A DNA stretch of 41,626 bases from positions 1 to 41,626 of the forward strand of contig NZ_WWJY01000005.1 of the NCBI RefSeq assembly GCF_009865405.1, read 5' to 3'. Positions 31,209-38,991 of this stretch are shown one piece after another; the first letter of the stretch is position 1, and the number at the start of each line of letters is the position of its first letter. The position numbers and the translations under genes were made by a program. Under the pieces are notes generated by a model that saw nothing but the letters and a program-made list of their open reading frames with translations, searched no databases and was not told where the DNA came from. The stretch comes from Streptomyces sp. SID3212 (GTDB lineage Bacteria > Actinomycetota > Actinomycetes > Streptomycetales > Streptomycetaceae).

Positions 31209-31385
31209 GCGCGACCTCCTTGTCGGTGCAAATGATGTTAGTTGGCTGCATGTGCTGACGGACTAGAACGCTGGAAGACCGCCAGTTCATGCATCGTCAA
31301 AACGTCTGTAGGCCCAACAGGAGAATGTGACGGTGGGTAACTACGTCTCGATCGTGGCATGTGACGGGACCTCCGACCAAACCAG

Positions 31386-31474
31386 TCATCCACAGGGCCT
31401 GTGCATAACCTCCATGATTCTGTGGGTAGTTGGCCCAATTCTGTGTATAAACCGGGGGACGAAGCTGTGTATGA
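31386..31474. promoter_or_regulatory. Phased DnaA-box-like iterons
   Basis: Five 9-mers related to TGTGGATAA occur here: 31386-31394 (reverse orientation, TCATCCACA), 31400-31408 (TGTGCATAA), 31421-31429 (TGTGGGTAG), 31442-31450 (TGTGTATAA) and 31466-31474 (TGTGTATGA). The last four start 21, 21 and 24 bp apart, so they lie on one face of the helix. The stretch is AT-rich and gene-free. It could be a replication origin or a repressor array. Confidence 0.5.
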
Positions 31475-31633
31475 CTACGCCGCGTCACGAGCTCACCGCG
31501 CCTCACCTGCAAGCACGCTGTCCACTGCCTGTGCAGAGAAAAAAGTCCACAACTCGTGAACTCTTGAAGATTTGTTGGCTTCAGGAGCTCTCACTCGCAG
31601 GAGGTGCTCACACAGCAGCCCACTACGCACCCC

Positions 31634-31785
31634 GGCTCCCGTCCCGTCCGCCTTCGACCCACACACCGTGGAGCAGTTGTGGTTCAGGGCGTCAAGGTGG
31701 AGCGCGCCACTGTACGAACGACCTTGACGCCCTGAACCACAACTGCTGGGCTCTGCCTGGGTCGGAGGTGGTCGGGACGGGAGCC
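31634..31785. repeat. Long imperfect palindrome in the gene-poor region
   Basis: Inner arms of 27 bp (31672-31698 and 31721-31747) pair perfectly around a 22-nt loop. Outer arms of 13 bp (31634-31646 and 31773-31785) also pair perfectly, with a mostly paired segment between. The whole could fold as one hairpin about 150 nt long. Candidates are a single-strand origin, a transfer (clt) locus or a structured RNA. Confidence 0.75.
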
Positions 31786-32547
31786 CACAACGCTCACCAC
31801 CACGTGCCCGCAGTCGCGGACGGCGCCCCTCCCATCCCGGAGTCTGAGCGCCCCCGCCGGAGGCCCTGTTCTTCCCTGTCCACACCTTCACCCTTCTCCA
31901 CCTTCCCCTGCCTCCCTCCTCGCCTTGCGGGTTCTGGGGCTGGTTCTCGGTGGGTGAAGCACGCCGTTCGTGCCGTGTCTCGGCTGCTGGCGTCCGTGTC
32001 GGGGGTGCTGTGGGTGGCTGGTGGTTCGGATGGGTGGCCCGTGGGGTGGTGGGCTGTCGTCCTCGGTCCGGCGGTGTGGAGGGCGGGGCAAAGCGTGAAT
32101 CGGGGAACCCTGCGGCTACCTCTGGTGGCGCGGGGCCGGGGGCCGGGCGGCGGGCCGAAGGCATGGCCGCCCGAGTCCCCGAGTCCGCGCCGGCCCGTGT
32201 GACGGGCCGGTGGGGTGTGATCCGTAGCGGCGGCAGAATGCCGATTGCCCAACCGCGCCGGATGCCCAAGGGGCAAGAGCAGCCCACCACGCACGGAGGA
32301 AGCCACCAAGCCGAAGACACCACGCCGGCCACTCGCTGCCCCGGTCCCGGGGCGGCCTGCTGGCCTTCTCGCGGCTTCGCCGGCCAGAGTTCCGGGCCCT
32401 CCCGAAGGAGTGATCCCCCACCTGCCCGACAGGTTCCGGAAGTAGCGGCGCCTCCCGCGCGGGATCCCGGAGGGCTTCCCCTCCCCTCCCCGCCCGAAGG
32501 GTGGGGCTTGATGAGGTAGAGAAACCTGTAACAACCAGGGTCGCCGG
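31786..32547. other. Gene-free GC-rich stretch
   Basis: No convincing gene is seen. Long open frames on both strands have Pro/Arg/Ser-rich translations and no ribosome binding site. Several short inverted repeats are present. It separates the cargo from the conserved backbone; a cis-acting transfer or replication role is possible. Confidence 0.5.
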
Positions 32548-33009
32548 TCAGGCGCTCGCGATGACCTTCCGGCCGTCGTGGGAGCGCACGTGCGGAGCAT
32601 CGTCCCGCAGCGCATCGGTGACCCGGACCGCGAAGACCTCGCCCATGCGGTCGACCACCTCGGCAGGTGTCAGCCACTCGACCGCGGTCGACTCGTCGGA
32701 GAGCTGCTCGTGGCCGCCCTCGACGTGGCACCGAAAGACGAGCGCGACGACGCCGCGGGCCGTGTTCTTGTAGACCCCGGTCAGCCGCTCAACCTGGACC
32801 TTGAGCCCGGTCTCTTCGTAGACCTCGCGCCGTACGCCGTCCTCGGGGGCCTCGGACAGTTCGAGCACGCCGCCCGGCGGCTCCCACGTTCCGTTGTCGG
32901 CTCGCTGGATCGTCAGTACGCGCCCGTCCTCGCGAACGACCACGCCGGCCACGGACACCGAGTGGAGCGGCGTTGACGGGGTCTCCTGGCGACTGTTACT
33001 CATGTACAT
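32548..33009 (-). CDS. Nudix hydrolase (Pif-like)
   Basis: 153 residues from ATG 33009 (or 151 from ATG 33003). The Nudix box is complete: G-G-V-L-E-L-S-E at about 46-53 followed by VRREVYEETGL, matching GX5EX7REUXEEXGU. The rest (VVREDGRVLTIQRADNGTWE before it; WLTPAEVVDRMGEVFAVRVT after) fits the fold. Its start codons lie inside the GntR operator and no Shine-Dalgarno is visible, suggesting a leaderless message. pSAM2 Pif is a Nudix protein that blocks redundant transfer between element-bearing cells; position beside the KorSA-like gene supports that role here. Confidence 0.8.
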   Translation of the reverse strand: MYMSNSRQETPSTPLHSVSVAGVVVREDGRVLTIQRADNGTWEPPGGVLELSEAPEDGVRREVYEETGLKVQVERLTGVYKNTARGVVALVFRCHVEGGHEQLSDESTAVEWLTPAEVVDRMGEVFAVRVTDALRDDAPHVRSHDGRKVIASA

Positions 33010-33013
33010 GAGA
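32973..33013. promoter_or_regulatory. GntR promoter with operator O1
   Basis: A perfect 14-bp palindrome CTCATGTACATGAG (32999-33012) lies between the divergent Nudix and GntR genes. TTGACG (32973-32978) and GTTACT (32995-33000) form a possible rightward promoter whose start would fall inside the palindrome. Related sites recur at 33865 and 33901. Confidence 0.65.
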
Positions 33014-33033
33014 ATAGGAGACTGAGAAGGACT

Positions 33034-33813
33034 ATGGCGAGTACTGAGGTGGCTTCAACGGCCAAAGCGAAGTATCTCCAGATCGCGGACGACCTTGCGG
33101 CACAGATCCAATCGGGTGCCCTGGCCGCTGGAGCTGCGGTGCCGAGTGAAGCGGAGCTGATGGAACGCTACAGCGTCGCCTCGGGCACCGTACGCAAGGC
33201 GGTCGCGGAGCTGCGCACGACTCAGCTGATCGAGACGCATCACGGACGGGGCTCGTTCGTCCGCTCCCGCCCCCCGGTGCAGCGGAAGTCCTCTGATCGA
33301 TTCCGCAGGTCGCATCGGAAAGCCGGCAAGGCCGCGTACCTGGCAGAGGCTGAACAGTCCGGCGGTACGCCCTCGGTGAAGGTCCTCTTCATCGGCCCGG
33401 TCGAGGCACCCGCGGAGATCGCCGCCCGGCTCGACGTCAGCGCCGGCAGTCAGGTGCTCGCGCGGAAGCGCCGCTACTTCCGCGACGGGGTGCCCACGGA
33501 GGAAGCGACGTCGTATCTCCCTTGGGACGTCGTCAAGGACATCCCGGAGATGTTCGCTGAGAACCCCGGCGGTGGCGGGATCTACGCACGTCTCGAAGAC
33601 CGCGGTCACCTCCTGGCGGAGTTCACGGAGACGGTACGGGCACGGCTCGCGACCAAGGCGGAAAGTTCGGCTCTCGCGCTGAGTCCGGGCTCCCCCGTGA
33701 TCCATCTTGTACGCAATGCGCAGACGGACGCCGGCCGTGTTGTCGAGGTCTGCGACACGATCATGGCCGCTGACCAGTTCGTTTTGGACTACCGCTTCCC
33801 TGCCAGAGATTGA
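33034..33813 (+). CDS. korSA: GntR/HutC-family repressor (KorSA-like)
   Basis: 259 residues from ATG 33034 (AGAAGGA upstream). The winged helix-turn-helix occupies about 10-80 (YLQIADDLAAQIQSGALAAG, PSEAELMERYSVASGTVRKA, HGRGSFVRSRPP). The UTRA effector domain is about 105-250 (VLARKRRYFRDGVPTEEATS, FTETVRARLATKAESSALAL, VIHLVRNAQTDAGRVVEVCD). In pSAM2, KorSA represses its own gene and the activator gene pra, keeping the element quiescent. Three related palindromes at 32999, 33865 and 33901 flank this gene and are the likely targets. Element homologues vary, so the symbol is by analogy. Confidence 0.8.
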   Translation: MASTEVASTAKAKYLQIADDLAAQIQSGALAAGAAVPSEAELMERYSVASGTVRKAVAELRTTQLIETHHGRGSFVRSRPPVQRKSSDRFRRSHRKAGKAAYLAEAEQSGGTPSVKVLFIGPVEAPAEIAARLDVSAGSQVLARKRRYFRDGVPTEEATSYLPWDVVKDIPEMFAENPGGGGIYARLEDRGHLLAEFTETVRARLATKAESSALALSPGSPVIHLVRNAQTDAGRVVEVCDTIMAADQFVLDYRFPARD

Positions 33814-33830
33814 CGGTCAGTCAGATCGGC

Positions 33831-33863
33831 AACCCGCCACAAGATTCTTTCTAGTGGCGGGTT
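33831..33863 (+). terminator. Terminator after the GntR gene
   Basis: A perfect 10-bp stem (33831-33840 with 33854-33863) with a 13-nt loop, ending two bases before operator O2. Confidence 0.75.
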
Positions 33864-33864
33864 G

Positions 33865-33916
33865 ACTCATGTACAGGAGTCGGGCACTCTTCTACTCATA
33901 ACTCCTGTACATGAGT
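33865..33916. promoter_or_regulatory. Operators O2 and O3 before the transfer genes
   Basis: ACTCATGTACAGGAGT (33865-33880) and its exact mirror ACTCCTGTACATGAGT (33901-33916) lie 36 bp apart start to start. Each matches O1 in one half and varies in the other. They precede the SCO3933-like gene and the whole transfer operon. Confidence 0.75.
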
Positions 33917-33948
33917 GCAGGAGAGAATCTCTTCTACAGGAGAGCCGC

Positions 33949-34278
33949 ATGCCGTCCTTCAAGATCGACGTTTCGACCGCCGTGGTGTTCGTGGCGACGG
34001 CGCCGGTGCCGAAGCTCGTCAACAAGCAGACCGGCGAGATCGCGATGGACCGGGAGACCGGTGCGCCGTTGGTCACGGTGGGTCTGCTGATCTCGGATGA
34101 GGGGGAGGGGAACCTCTACCAGGTGACCGTGCCGAAGACGGGGGTTCCGGAGAGCCTGGTGCCGGGGACGCCGGTGTCGGTGATCGGGCTCAAGGCGCGG
34201 GACTGGGAGAACGAGTTCAACGGGCAGAAGCGCCACGGGATCAGCTTCCGTGCGGTCGCGATCACGGCGGGGATCTGA
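33949..34278 (+). CDS. SCO3933-family AICE regulatory protein
   Basis: 109 residues from ATG 33949 (AGGAGAG upstream); the frame is open to 33862 but that would run through operator O3. The protein is strand-rich: FKIDVSTAVVFVATAPVPKL, TGAPLVTVGLLISDEGEGNL, YQVTVPKTGVPESLVPGTPV, then FNGQKRHGISFRAVAI. This matches the small protein that precedes the translocase gene in many Streptomyces AICEs and is named SCO3933-family regulatory protein. Its action is not defined. First gene of the transfer operon, 4 bp before the translocase gene. Confidence 0.75.
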   Translation: MPSFKIDVSTAVVFVATAPVPKLVNKQTGEIAMDRETGAPLVTVGLLISDEGEGNLYQVTVPKTGVPESLVPGTPVSVIGLKARDWENEFNGQKRHGISFRAVAITAGI

Positions 34279-34282
34279 CGCC

Positions 34283-35626
34283 ATGTCGGATCTGACCACG
34301 ATCGCTGAGGTCACCGGGGCTGTAGCGGCTGCGGGTGGTCTCGGGTACGCGAAGGCTCGGGCGCCTCGGGTGTACTGGTCTCTGGTGGGCATGCCGGTTG
34401 CGATCGGCCGGTTCACCGTGACGTACGGATCGACGATGGACGTGTGCGGGCTGACGGTCCAACCCTCCCGGCTGCGGGCGTTCATGGTCCGCAACGTCGC
34501 CCGCCGCGACGTCCAGCCGGTCCCGCCGAAAGTCCGCCGCGTCAGGGGTACTTCGACCGGTCTGCTCGTGTCGCTGCGGCTCCCGGCCGGTCTGGAGCCT
34601 GCCGACGTGGCCGCCGCTTCGGAGCGGTTGCGGCACGCCTGGGGTGTCCACTCCGTCCACGTGGTGGAGGCCAAGCCGGGGGTCGTAGAGCTGCGGATGA
34701 CCGGGTACGACGTGCTGCGCCGGGTGCGGATGCCCCGCCGGATTGCGTCGGGGGAGCTGGTGGTGCCGGTGGCGCTGCGGGAGGACGGGAGGGCGTTCGT
34801 CCGCGACTACCGGAAGATCCCGCACGCGCTGACGCTGGGTGCGAATCAGTCGGGCAAGTCGATGTATCAGCGCAACCTCATCGCCGGTCTGGCCAGGCTC
34901 CCCGTGAGCTTGGTCGGGATCGACTGCAAACGCGGTGTCGAGCAGGGCCGCTTCGCCTCCCGCCTGTCCGCCCTGGCCACCACACCGGATGAGGCGTCCG
35001 CCCTGCTGGATGCGCTGGTGGGGGAGATGGAGTCCCGGTTTTCGCTGCTGAGTGAGCATCAGGTCTCGGACTTGTGGGAGCTGCCGAAGCGGGTTCGGCC
35101 GGTGCCGCTGGTGGTTCTGGTGGATGAGGTGGCGGAGCTGTTCCTCACGGCGGCGAGGAAGGATGAGGAGCGGCGGGACCGGATGGTCATGCAGATGATC
35201 CGTCTCGGTCAGATGGCCCGCGCGGTCGGGATCTATCTGGAGATCTGCGGGCAGCGCTTCGGCTCCGACCTCGGCAAGGGCGCCACCACTCTGCGAGCTC
35301 AGCTCACCGGCCGTGTGATCCACCGGGTCAACGACAAGCAGACCGCTGAAATGGGCCTCGGGGACATCGCCCCCGACGCGGTCTCGGCCGTGACGACGAT
35401 CGCCCCGGACCGCCCCGGTGTCGCGGTGGCCGGTGACTCGTCGGGCGGCTGGTCCCGTATTCGCACTCCCGAGATGTCTCCCGCTGAGGCGGTGGCGATC
35501 TGCCGGGAGTATGCGCACCTCACCCCGCACCTTCCGGTCCTGGCCCCGTTCCGCCCGGCCGTTCCCGACGTGGTGGTTCCGGATGGAGCTCCGCCGCTGG
35601 TCACCGCTCGGCCCGTGACCGAGTAA
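34283..35626 (+). CDS. traSA: FtsK/SpoIIIE-type DNA translocase (TraB/TraSA-like)
   Basis: 447 residues from ATG 34283. Walker A GANQSGKS is at about 185-192 and Walker B PLVVLVDEVAEL at about 277-288. The FtsK-like region continues with MIRLGQMARAVGIYLEICGQ and RVIHRVNDKQTAEMGLGD. The N-terminus has a weak hydrophobic segment and may associate with the membrane. Proteins of this class move double-stranded DNA from donor to recipient mycelium in AICEs and Streptomyces plasmids, acting alone at a cis locus (clt). It follows the SCO3933-like gene by 4 bp. Confidence 0.9.
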   Translation: MSDLTTIAEVTGAVAAAGGLGYAKARAPRVYWSLVGMPVAIGRFTVTYGSTMDVCGLTVQPSRLRAFMVRNVARRDVQPVPPKVRRVRGTSTGLLVSLRLPAGLEPADVAAASERLRHAWGVHSVHVVEAKPGVVELRMTGYDVLRRVRMPRRIASGELVVPVALREDGRAFVRDYRKIPHALTLGANQSGKSMYQRNLIAGLARLPVSLVGIDCKRGVEQGRFASRLSALATTPDEASALLDALVGEMESRFSLLSEHQVSDLWELPKRVRPVPLVVLVDEVAELFLTAARKDEERRDRMVMQMIRLGQMARAVGIYLEICGQRFGSDLGKGATTLRAQLTGRVIHRVNDKQTAEMGLGDIAPDAVSAVTTIAPDRPGVAVAGDSSGGWSRIRTPEMSPAEAVAICREYAHLTPHLPVLAPFRPAVPDVVVPDGAPPLVTARPVTE

Positions 35627-35713
35627 CACCCCCCCTTGCTCCACAGGTCGGCGCGGCCTTCTCGCGCCAGGTCCCTACCCCGCCCATGCCTGAAACCGGA
35701 AGGAATCACCGCC

Positions 35714-35899
35714 ATGGCCCGGAAGACCACCCCTCGCACCACCCCGAAGACGGTTCCCGTCCCGCCTGCCGCGTGCGGGGTGTGCAAGGGCTCGGGACAG
35801 GTCGCCGTGAGTGTCCGCGTCGGCCGCAAACACCGCAACGTCGGACAGCAGGAGGGCTTTTGCCTGGCCTGCTTCGGCACCGGCACCACCACCTCCTGA
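35714..35899 (+). CDS. Small protein with DnaJ-like CxxCxGxG motifs
   Basis: 61 residues from ATG 35714 (GGAAGGAA upstream). After a Lys/Thr/Pro-rich start come CGVCKGSG and CLACFGTG, two CxxCxGxG repeats like half of a DnaJ zinc-binding region, 27 residues apart. It probably binds one zinc. Function unknown; a frequent small gene of AICE transfer operons. Confidence 0.7.
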   Translation: MARKTTPRTTPKTVPVPPAACGVCKGSGQVAVSVRVGRKHRNVGQQEGFCLACFGTGTTTS

Positions 35900-35919
35900 C
35901 CACACGGAAGGACCCTGTG

Positions 35920-36621
35920 ATGACGAAGCAGGAAGCCGAACGGACCGCGATCCTCACCGCGGGAGTCGTGATCCTCGCCCTGACGGCGGTGGCGTTCTGG
36001 CTCTCCTACGCCCACCTCGCCGACGTCGCTAAGACCAACGGCCTCGCCGCCTCCAACGCCCGCACCTGGGCCTGGCCCGCCACCCTCGACCTATTCATCG
36101 TGGCCGGTGAAGTCCTCATGTTCCGGGCCGCGTTGCGCGGTGTCACCGACTGGTGGGCCATCGGCCTCACGGTCGCCGGGTCGCTCGGGTCGATCGGTCT
36201 CAACGTCGCCGGAGTCGGCGCCGGAGCACCACGCCTGCACTACGTCGTCGCCGCCGTACCGCCCTCGGCCGCGCTCCTCGCCTTCGGCGCCCTCATGCGA
36301 CAGGTTCACAACCTCGTCGCCACCCCGGCTGACGACGGCCCCGCCCCGCTGGCCGAACCGGAAACAGAACCGGCCCCGGCCGAAGTCGCGGATATCGAGG
36401 TTGAGCGGGTTCCTGACGCTGACCCGTTCGTCCCCGAACTGCTACCGGGGCCGCTGCCGGTCGCCGTTTCGCCAGTGCCTCCGGCTCTGCTCGATCACGC
36501 CCGGAAGATCGCGGACGCACACCACACCGCAACCGGCAACGAGATCGACCCCGGAACGCTGCGGGCTCGGCTCGGTGTCCCGCCTCAGCTCGCTGACGCA
36601 ATCGTCGCCCAACTCGCCTGA
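35920..36621 (+). CDS. DUF2637 membrane protein (spread protein SpdB-like)
   Basis: 233 residues from ATG 35920 (GTG 35917 is an alternative; GGAAGGAC upstream). Four membrane helices lie in the first 130 residues: ILTAGVVILALTAVAFWLSY, TLDLFIVAGEVLMFRAAL, WWAIGLTVAGSLGSIGLNVA and YVVAAVPPSAALLAFGALMR. A Pro/Glu-rich linker (about 135-185) leads to a C-terminal helix-turn-helix-like part (DHARKIADAHHTATGNEIDP, TLRARLGVPPQLADAIVAQL). The DUF2637 layout matches spread proteins that help the element move along the recipient mycelium after transfer. Confidence 0.8.
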   Translation: MTKQEAERTAILTAGVVILALTAVAFWLSYAHLADVAKTNGLAASNARTWAWPATLDLFIVAGEVLMFRAALRGVTDWWAIGLTVAGSLGSIGLNVAGVGAGAPRLHYVVAAVPPSAALLAFGALMRQVHNLVATPADDGPAPLAEPETEPAPAEVADIEVERVPDADPFVPELLPGPLPVAVSPVPPALLDHARKIADAHHTATGNEIDPGTLRARLGVPPQLADAIVAQLA

Positions 36622-36636
36622 CAAGGAGGGAAGTTC

Positions 36637-36825
36637 ATGCCGCGTCCGAACCGCTTCCGCGACCTGCTGCGTATCGGTCCGGTCCAGGTCGGCACCCACA
36701 CCGACGGCCGGGGACGGACCAAGCACACCGCTGCCTGCACCGCCCCCAAGTGCGGGTTCTCCGCCGACTACGACAGCCGCCCGGCCGCCGAACTCGCCGC
36801 CCGCACCCACCACTGCAACCCCTGA
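36637..36825 (+). CDS. Small mobile-element transfer protein
   Basis: 62 residues from ATG 36637 (AAGGAGGG upstream). Segments IGPVQVGTHTDGRGRTKHTA and CTAPKCGFSADYDSRPAAEL, ending in His-His-Cys. Cys-x4-Cys with the terminal His-His-Cys could form a zinc site. It matches the 'mobile element transfer protein' found next to spread genes in Streptomyces AICEs. Role inferred from context. Confidence 0.7.
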   Translation: MPRPNRFRDLLRIGPVQVGTHTDGRGRTKHTAACTAPKCGFSADYDSRPAAELAARTHHCNP

Positions 36826-36840
36826 CCGGAGGTGAGCACC

Positions 36841-37116
36841 ATGCGCTACCCCGAGGACCAGTTCAACGCCGGCCACATCCCCGCTGACCTGCTCGGACAG
36901 CTTCCGCCCGGCACCGACCCGAAACAGATCGTCATCGTCCGGGCCGCACCCCGCAACTACACCGGCCCCATCCTGCTCGCGGTCACGATCACCGGCGGCA
37001 TCGCCCTGATCATTCTCATGATCGCGGTGACCCTGCACGTCGCCGCCGCCGCGACGGTCGCCGTTCTCTCGGCCACCGGCGGCGTCGGCCTCACCCTCAA
37101 GCGCCACAGCAAGTAG
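36841..37116 (+). CDS. Small membrane protein (Spd-like)
   Basis: 91 residues from ATG 36841, which has GGAGGTGA at 7 nt; GTG 36832 overlaps that site. A soluble start (FNAGHIPADLLGQLPPGTDP) precedes two hydrophobic segments: ILLAVTITGGIALIILMIAV (about 44-63) and VAAAATVAVLSATGGVGLTL (about 66-85). Last gene before a hairpin that separates the transfer and replication modules. Position suggests a spread protein. Confidence 0.7.
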   Translation: MRYPEDQFNAGHIPADLLGQLPPGTDPKQIVIVRAAPRNYTGPILLAVTITGGIALIILMIAVTLHVAAAATVAVLSATGGVGLTLKRHSK

Positions 37117-37118
37117 CC

Positions 37119-37158
37119 CCCGGGGCGGCCTCGGTCGCCAAACTTCCGCCGCCCCGGG
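37119..37158 (+). terminator. Hairpin between transfer and replication modules
   Basis: A perfect 11-bp GC stem (37119-37129 with 37148-37158) with an 18-nt loop, right after the stop at 37116. Terminator or attenuator. Confidence 0.65.
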
Positions 37159-37199
37159 CGCCCACCCATCCCGATCCGAAGACCCGGAAGGACCCACCC

Positions 37200-37388
37200 A
37201 TGATGCCCCAGCACAGCCCTGCCCGGACGCGCCTTTGCCAGGACTGCGACGGCTTCCCCACCGTCGCCATCACCACCGGCACCCGCACCCCGGACGGCTC
37301 CCGCCAGACGATCACCGTGGCCTGCCGGACCTGCCACGGCACCGGCCGGGCCGCTCTCACCGCCGCTCGCATCTTCGTGGCGAGGTGA
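37200..37388 (+). CDS. Small zinc-ribbon-like protein
   Basis: 62 residues from ATG 37200 (or 37203; GGAAGGAC upstream). Two CxxC pairs, CQDC near residue 13 and CRTC near 42, the second followed by HGTG, form a likely zinc ribbon. Related in design to the 35714 protein. First gene of the replication module. Function unknown. Confidence 0.65.
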   Translation: MMPQHSPARTRLCQDCDGFPTVAITTGTRTPDGSRQTITVACRTCHGTGRAALTAARIFVAR

Positions 37389-37393
37389 CCGGC

Positions 37394-37594
37394 ATGCGTC
37401 GCAAACTTCCCGCCGACCTCACCCCCACACCGGCCTCCCCGGGGCTGAGGGTCCGCAGCGGCACGAAGTACACGAGCTCACAGGGCGACTATCTCTGCCG
37501 CTGCGGAGACGAAGACCACGCCAACGGCGACGCCAACGTCAAGGCCCTGGTCGACCGCTACACCGACCACAAGAAAACCTGCGAGGGCCGCTGA
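37394..37594 (+). CDS. Small hypothetical protein before repSA
   Basis: 66 residues from ATG 37394. It contains YLCRCGDEDHANGDANVKAL and a C-terminal HKKTCEGR; Cys-x-Cys plus a late His and Cys may bind metal. The stop overlaps the repSA ATG (TGATG), so the two are translationally coupled. Function unknown. Confidence 0.6.
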   Translation: MRRKLPADLTPTPASPGLRVRSGTKYTSSQGDYLCRCGDEDHANGDANVKALVDRYTDHKKTCEGR

Positions 37595-38991
37595 TGAACG
37601 ACACCGCCACCACGGCGGGCCTGGACCCGACCACCCTCACAGACCTCCTGAGGGTGGCCGGGTCCCCCGGCTTCGACCGCTGGCAAGACCAGATCCGCCG
37701 CACCGGCGGCTGCGCCGACCCCATCCACCTCTCCGGCTCCACCAAGACCATCGACCCCGCCACCGGCACCGTCTTCTCCACCTACACCACCGACGGAGAA
37801 CCGGGCGGCCGGCTGCGGATCGCGTGCGGCAACCGGCGGGCCTCCCGCTGCCCCTCCTGCGCCTGGACCTACGCCGGCGACACCTACCACCTCATCCGCG
37901 CCGGCCTCACCGGCGACCCCGCCAAAGGCACCCCCCACACCGTCCGCGACCACCCCCGCGTCTTCGCCACCCTCACCGCCCCGTCCTTCGGCCCCGTTCA
38001 CAACCGGCCCACCTCGGGGCGTTGCCGCTGTGGCACCCAACACGCAGACGGAGCAACCGAGTTGGGGACCGCACTGGACCCCGGTACGTACGACTACGCC
38101 GGGGCGGTGCTGTGGAACAACCACGCCGGGCACCTCTGGCGCTACGTCACCATCTACCTCCCCCGGGAACTGGCCGCTCGCGCCGGCATCACCCAGAAGG
38201 CTCTTCGGAAGTGCCTGCGGGTCTCCTACGGCAAGGTTGCTGAGTACCAAAAGCGCGGCGCCATCCACTTCCACGCCGTGATCCGCTTCGACGGACCCGA
38301 CGGACCGGACTCCCCACCGCCGACCTGGGCCACCCTCGACCTGCTCACCGACGCCCTACGCGCCGCCGCAGCCCGCGCCGAGATCGCCCTCCCCGCCGCG
38401 GGCGACTACCCGGCCCGGGTCCTGCGCTGGGGCACGCAGCTCGACGTCCAACCCATTGGCGCCTTCGGCAACGGCGAAGACCTCACCGAGCAAGCCGTCG
38501 CCTCCTACGTCGCCAAATACGCCACCAAAGCCGCAGAGACCACCGGCACCGTCGACCGCCGCATCGGAGAACTCGCCGAACTCGACAAGCTCCCCGACCT
38601 GCCCGACCACACCCGCCGCCTCATCCGCGCCTGCTGGGACCTCGACGCTGCCTACCCCGACCGCCGCCTCTGGGCGTGGGCTCACATGCTCGGCTTCCGG
38701 GGCCACTTCTCCACCAAATCCCGCCGCTACTCCACCACCCTCGGCGCCCTACGACAGGTCCGCGCCGACTACCGCGCCAACCAACAACGCGCCGCCCTCG
38801 GCCTGCCCAACCCCGACGACCACCCCGACGCCACCACGCTCACCGTCGCCCACTGGGCCTACGCCGGCCACGGCCACACCCCCGGCGAATCCTGGCTCGC
38901 CGCCAACATCCACCGCGACCTCCAACACAACCGCCTGACCGCCCGTGAACACCGTGCCGAGCTGGAAGACCTGGAAGAGGGGCACTCATGA
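37594..38991 (+). CDS. repSA: Rolling-circle replication initiator (RepSA-like)
   Basis: 465 residues. The HUH metal motif is HFHAVIRF near residue 224, and the catalytic Tyr lies in SYVAKYATKAAE near residues 303-314. Upstream is a cysteine-rich part (RRASRCPSCAWTYAGDTYHL), then TVRDHPRVFATLTAPSFGPV, both usual in actinomycete Rep proteins. It nicks the double-strand origin to start replication of the excised circle. Overlaps the preceding small gene and xis by a few bases. Confidence 0.9.
   Translation: MNDTATTAGLDPTTLTDLLRVAGSPGFDRWQDQIRRTGGCADPIHLSGSTKTIDPATGTVFSTYTTDGEPGGRLRIACGNRRASRCPSCAWTYAGDTYHLIRAGLTGDPAKGTPHTVRDHPRVFATLTAPSFGPVHNRPTSGRCRCGTQHADGATELGTALDPGTYDYAGAVLWNNHAGHLWRYVTIYLPRELAARAGITQKALRKCLRVSYGKVAEYQKRGAIHFHAVIRFDGPDGPDSPPPTWATLDLLTDALRAAAARAEIALPAAGDYPARVLRWGTQLDVQPIGAFGNGEDLTEQAVASYVAKYATKAAETTGTVDRRIGELAELDKLPDLPDHTRRLIRACWDLDAAYPDRRLWAWAHMLGFRGHFSTKSRRYSTTLGALRQVRADYRANQQRAALGLPNPDDHPDATTLTVAHWAYAGHGHTPGESWLAANIHRDLQHNRLTAREHRAELEDLEEGHS

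Noticed and set aside
31493..32731. Minus-strand 412-residue and 273-residue frames over the gene-poor stretch.
   Set aside because: No ribosome binding site, Pro/Arg/Gly-biased translation, and they run through the long palindrome into the Nudix gene.
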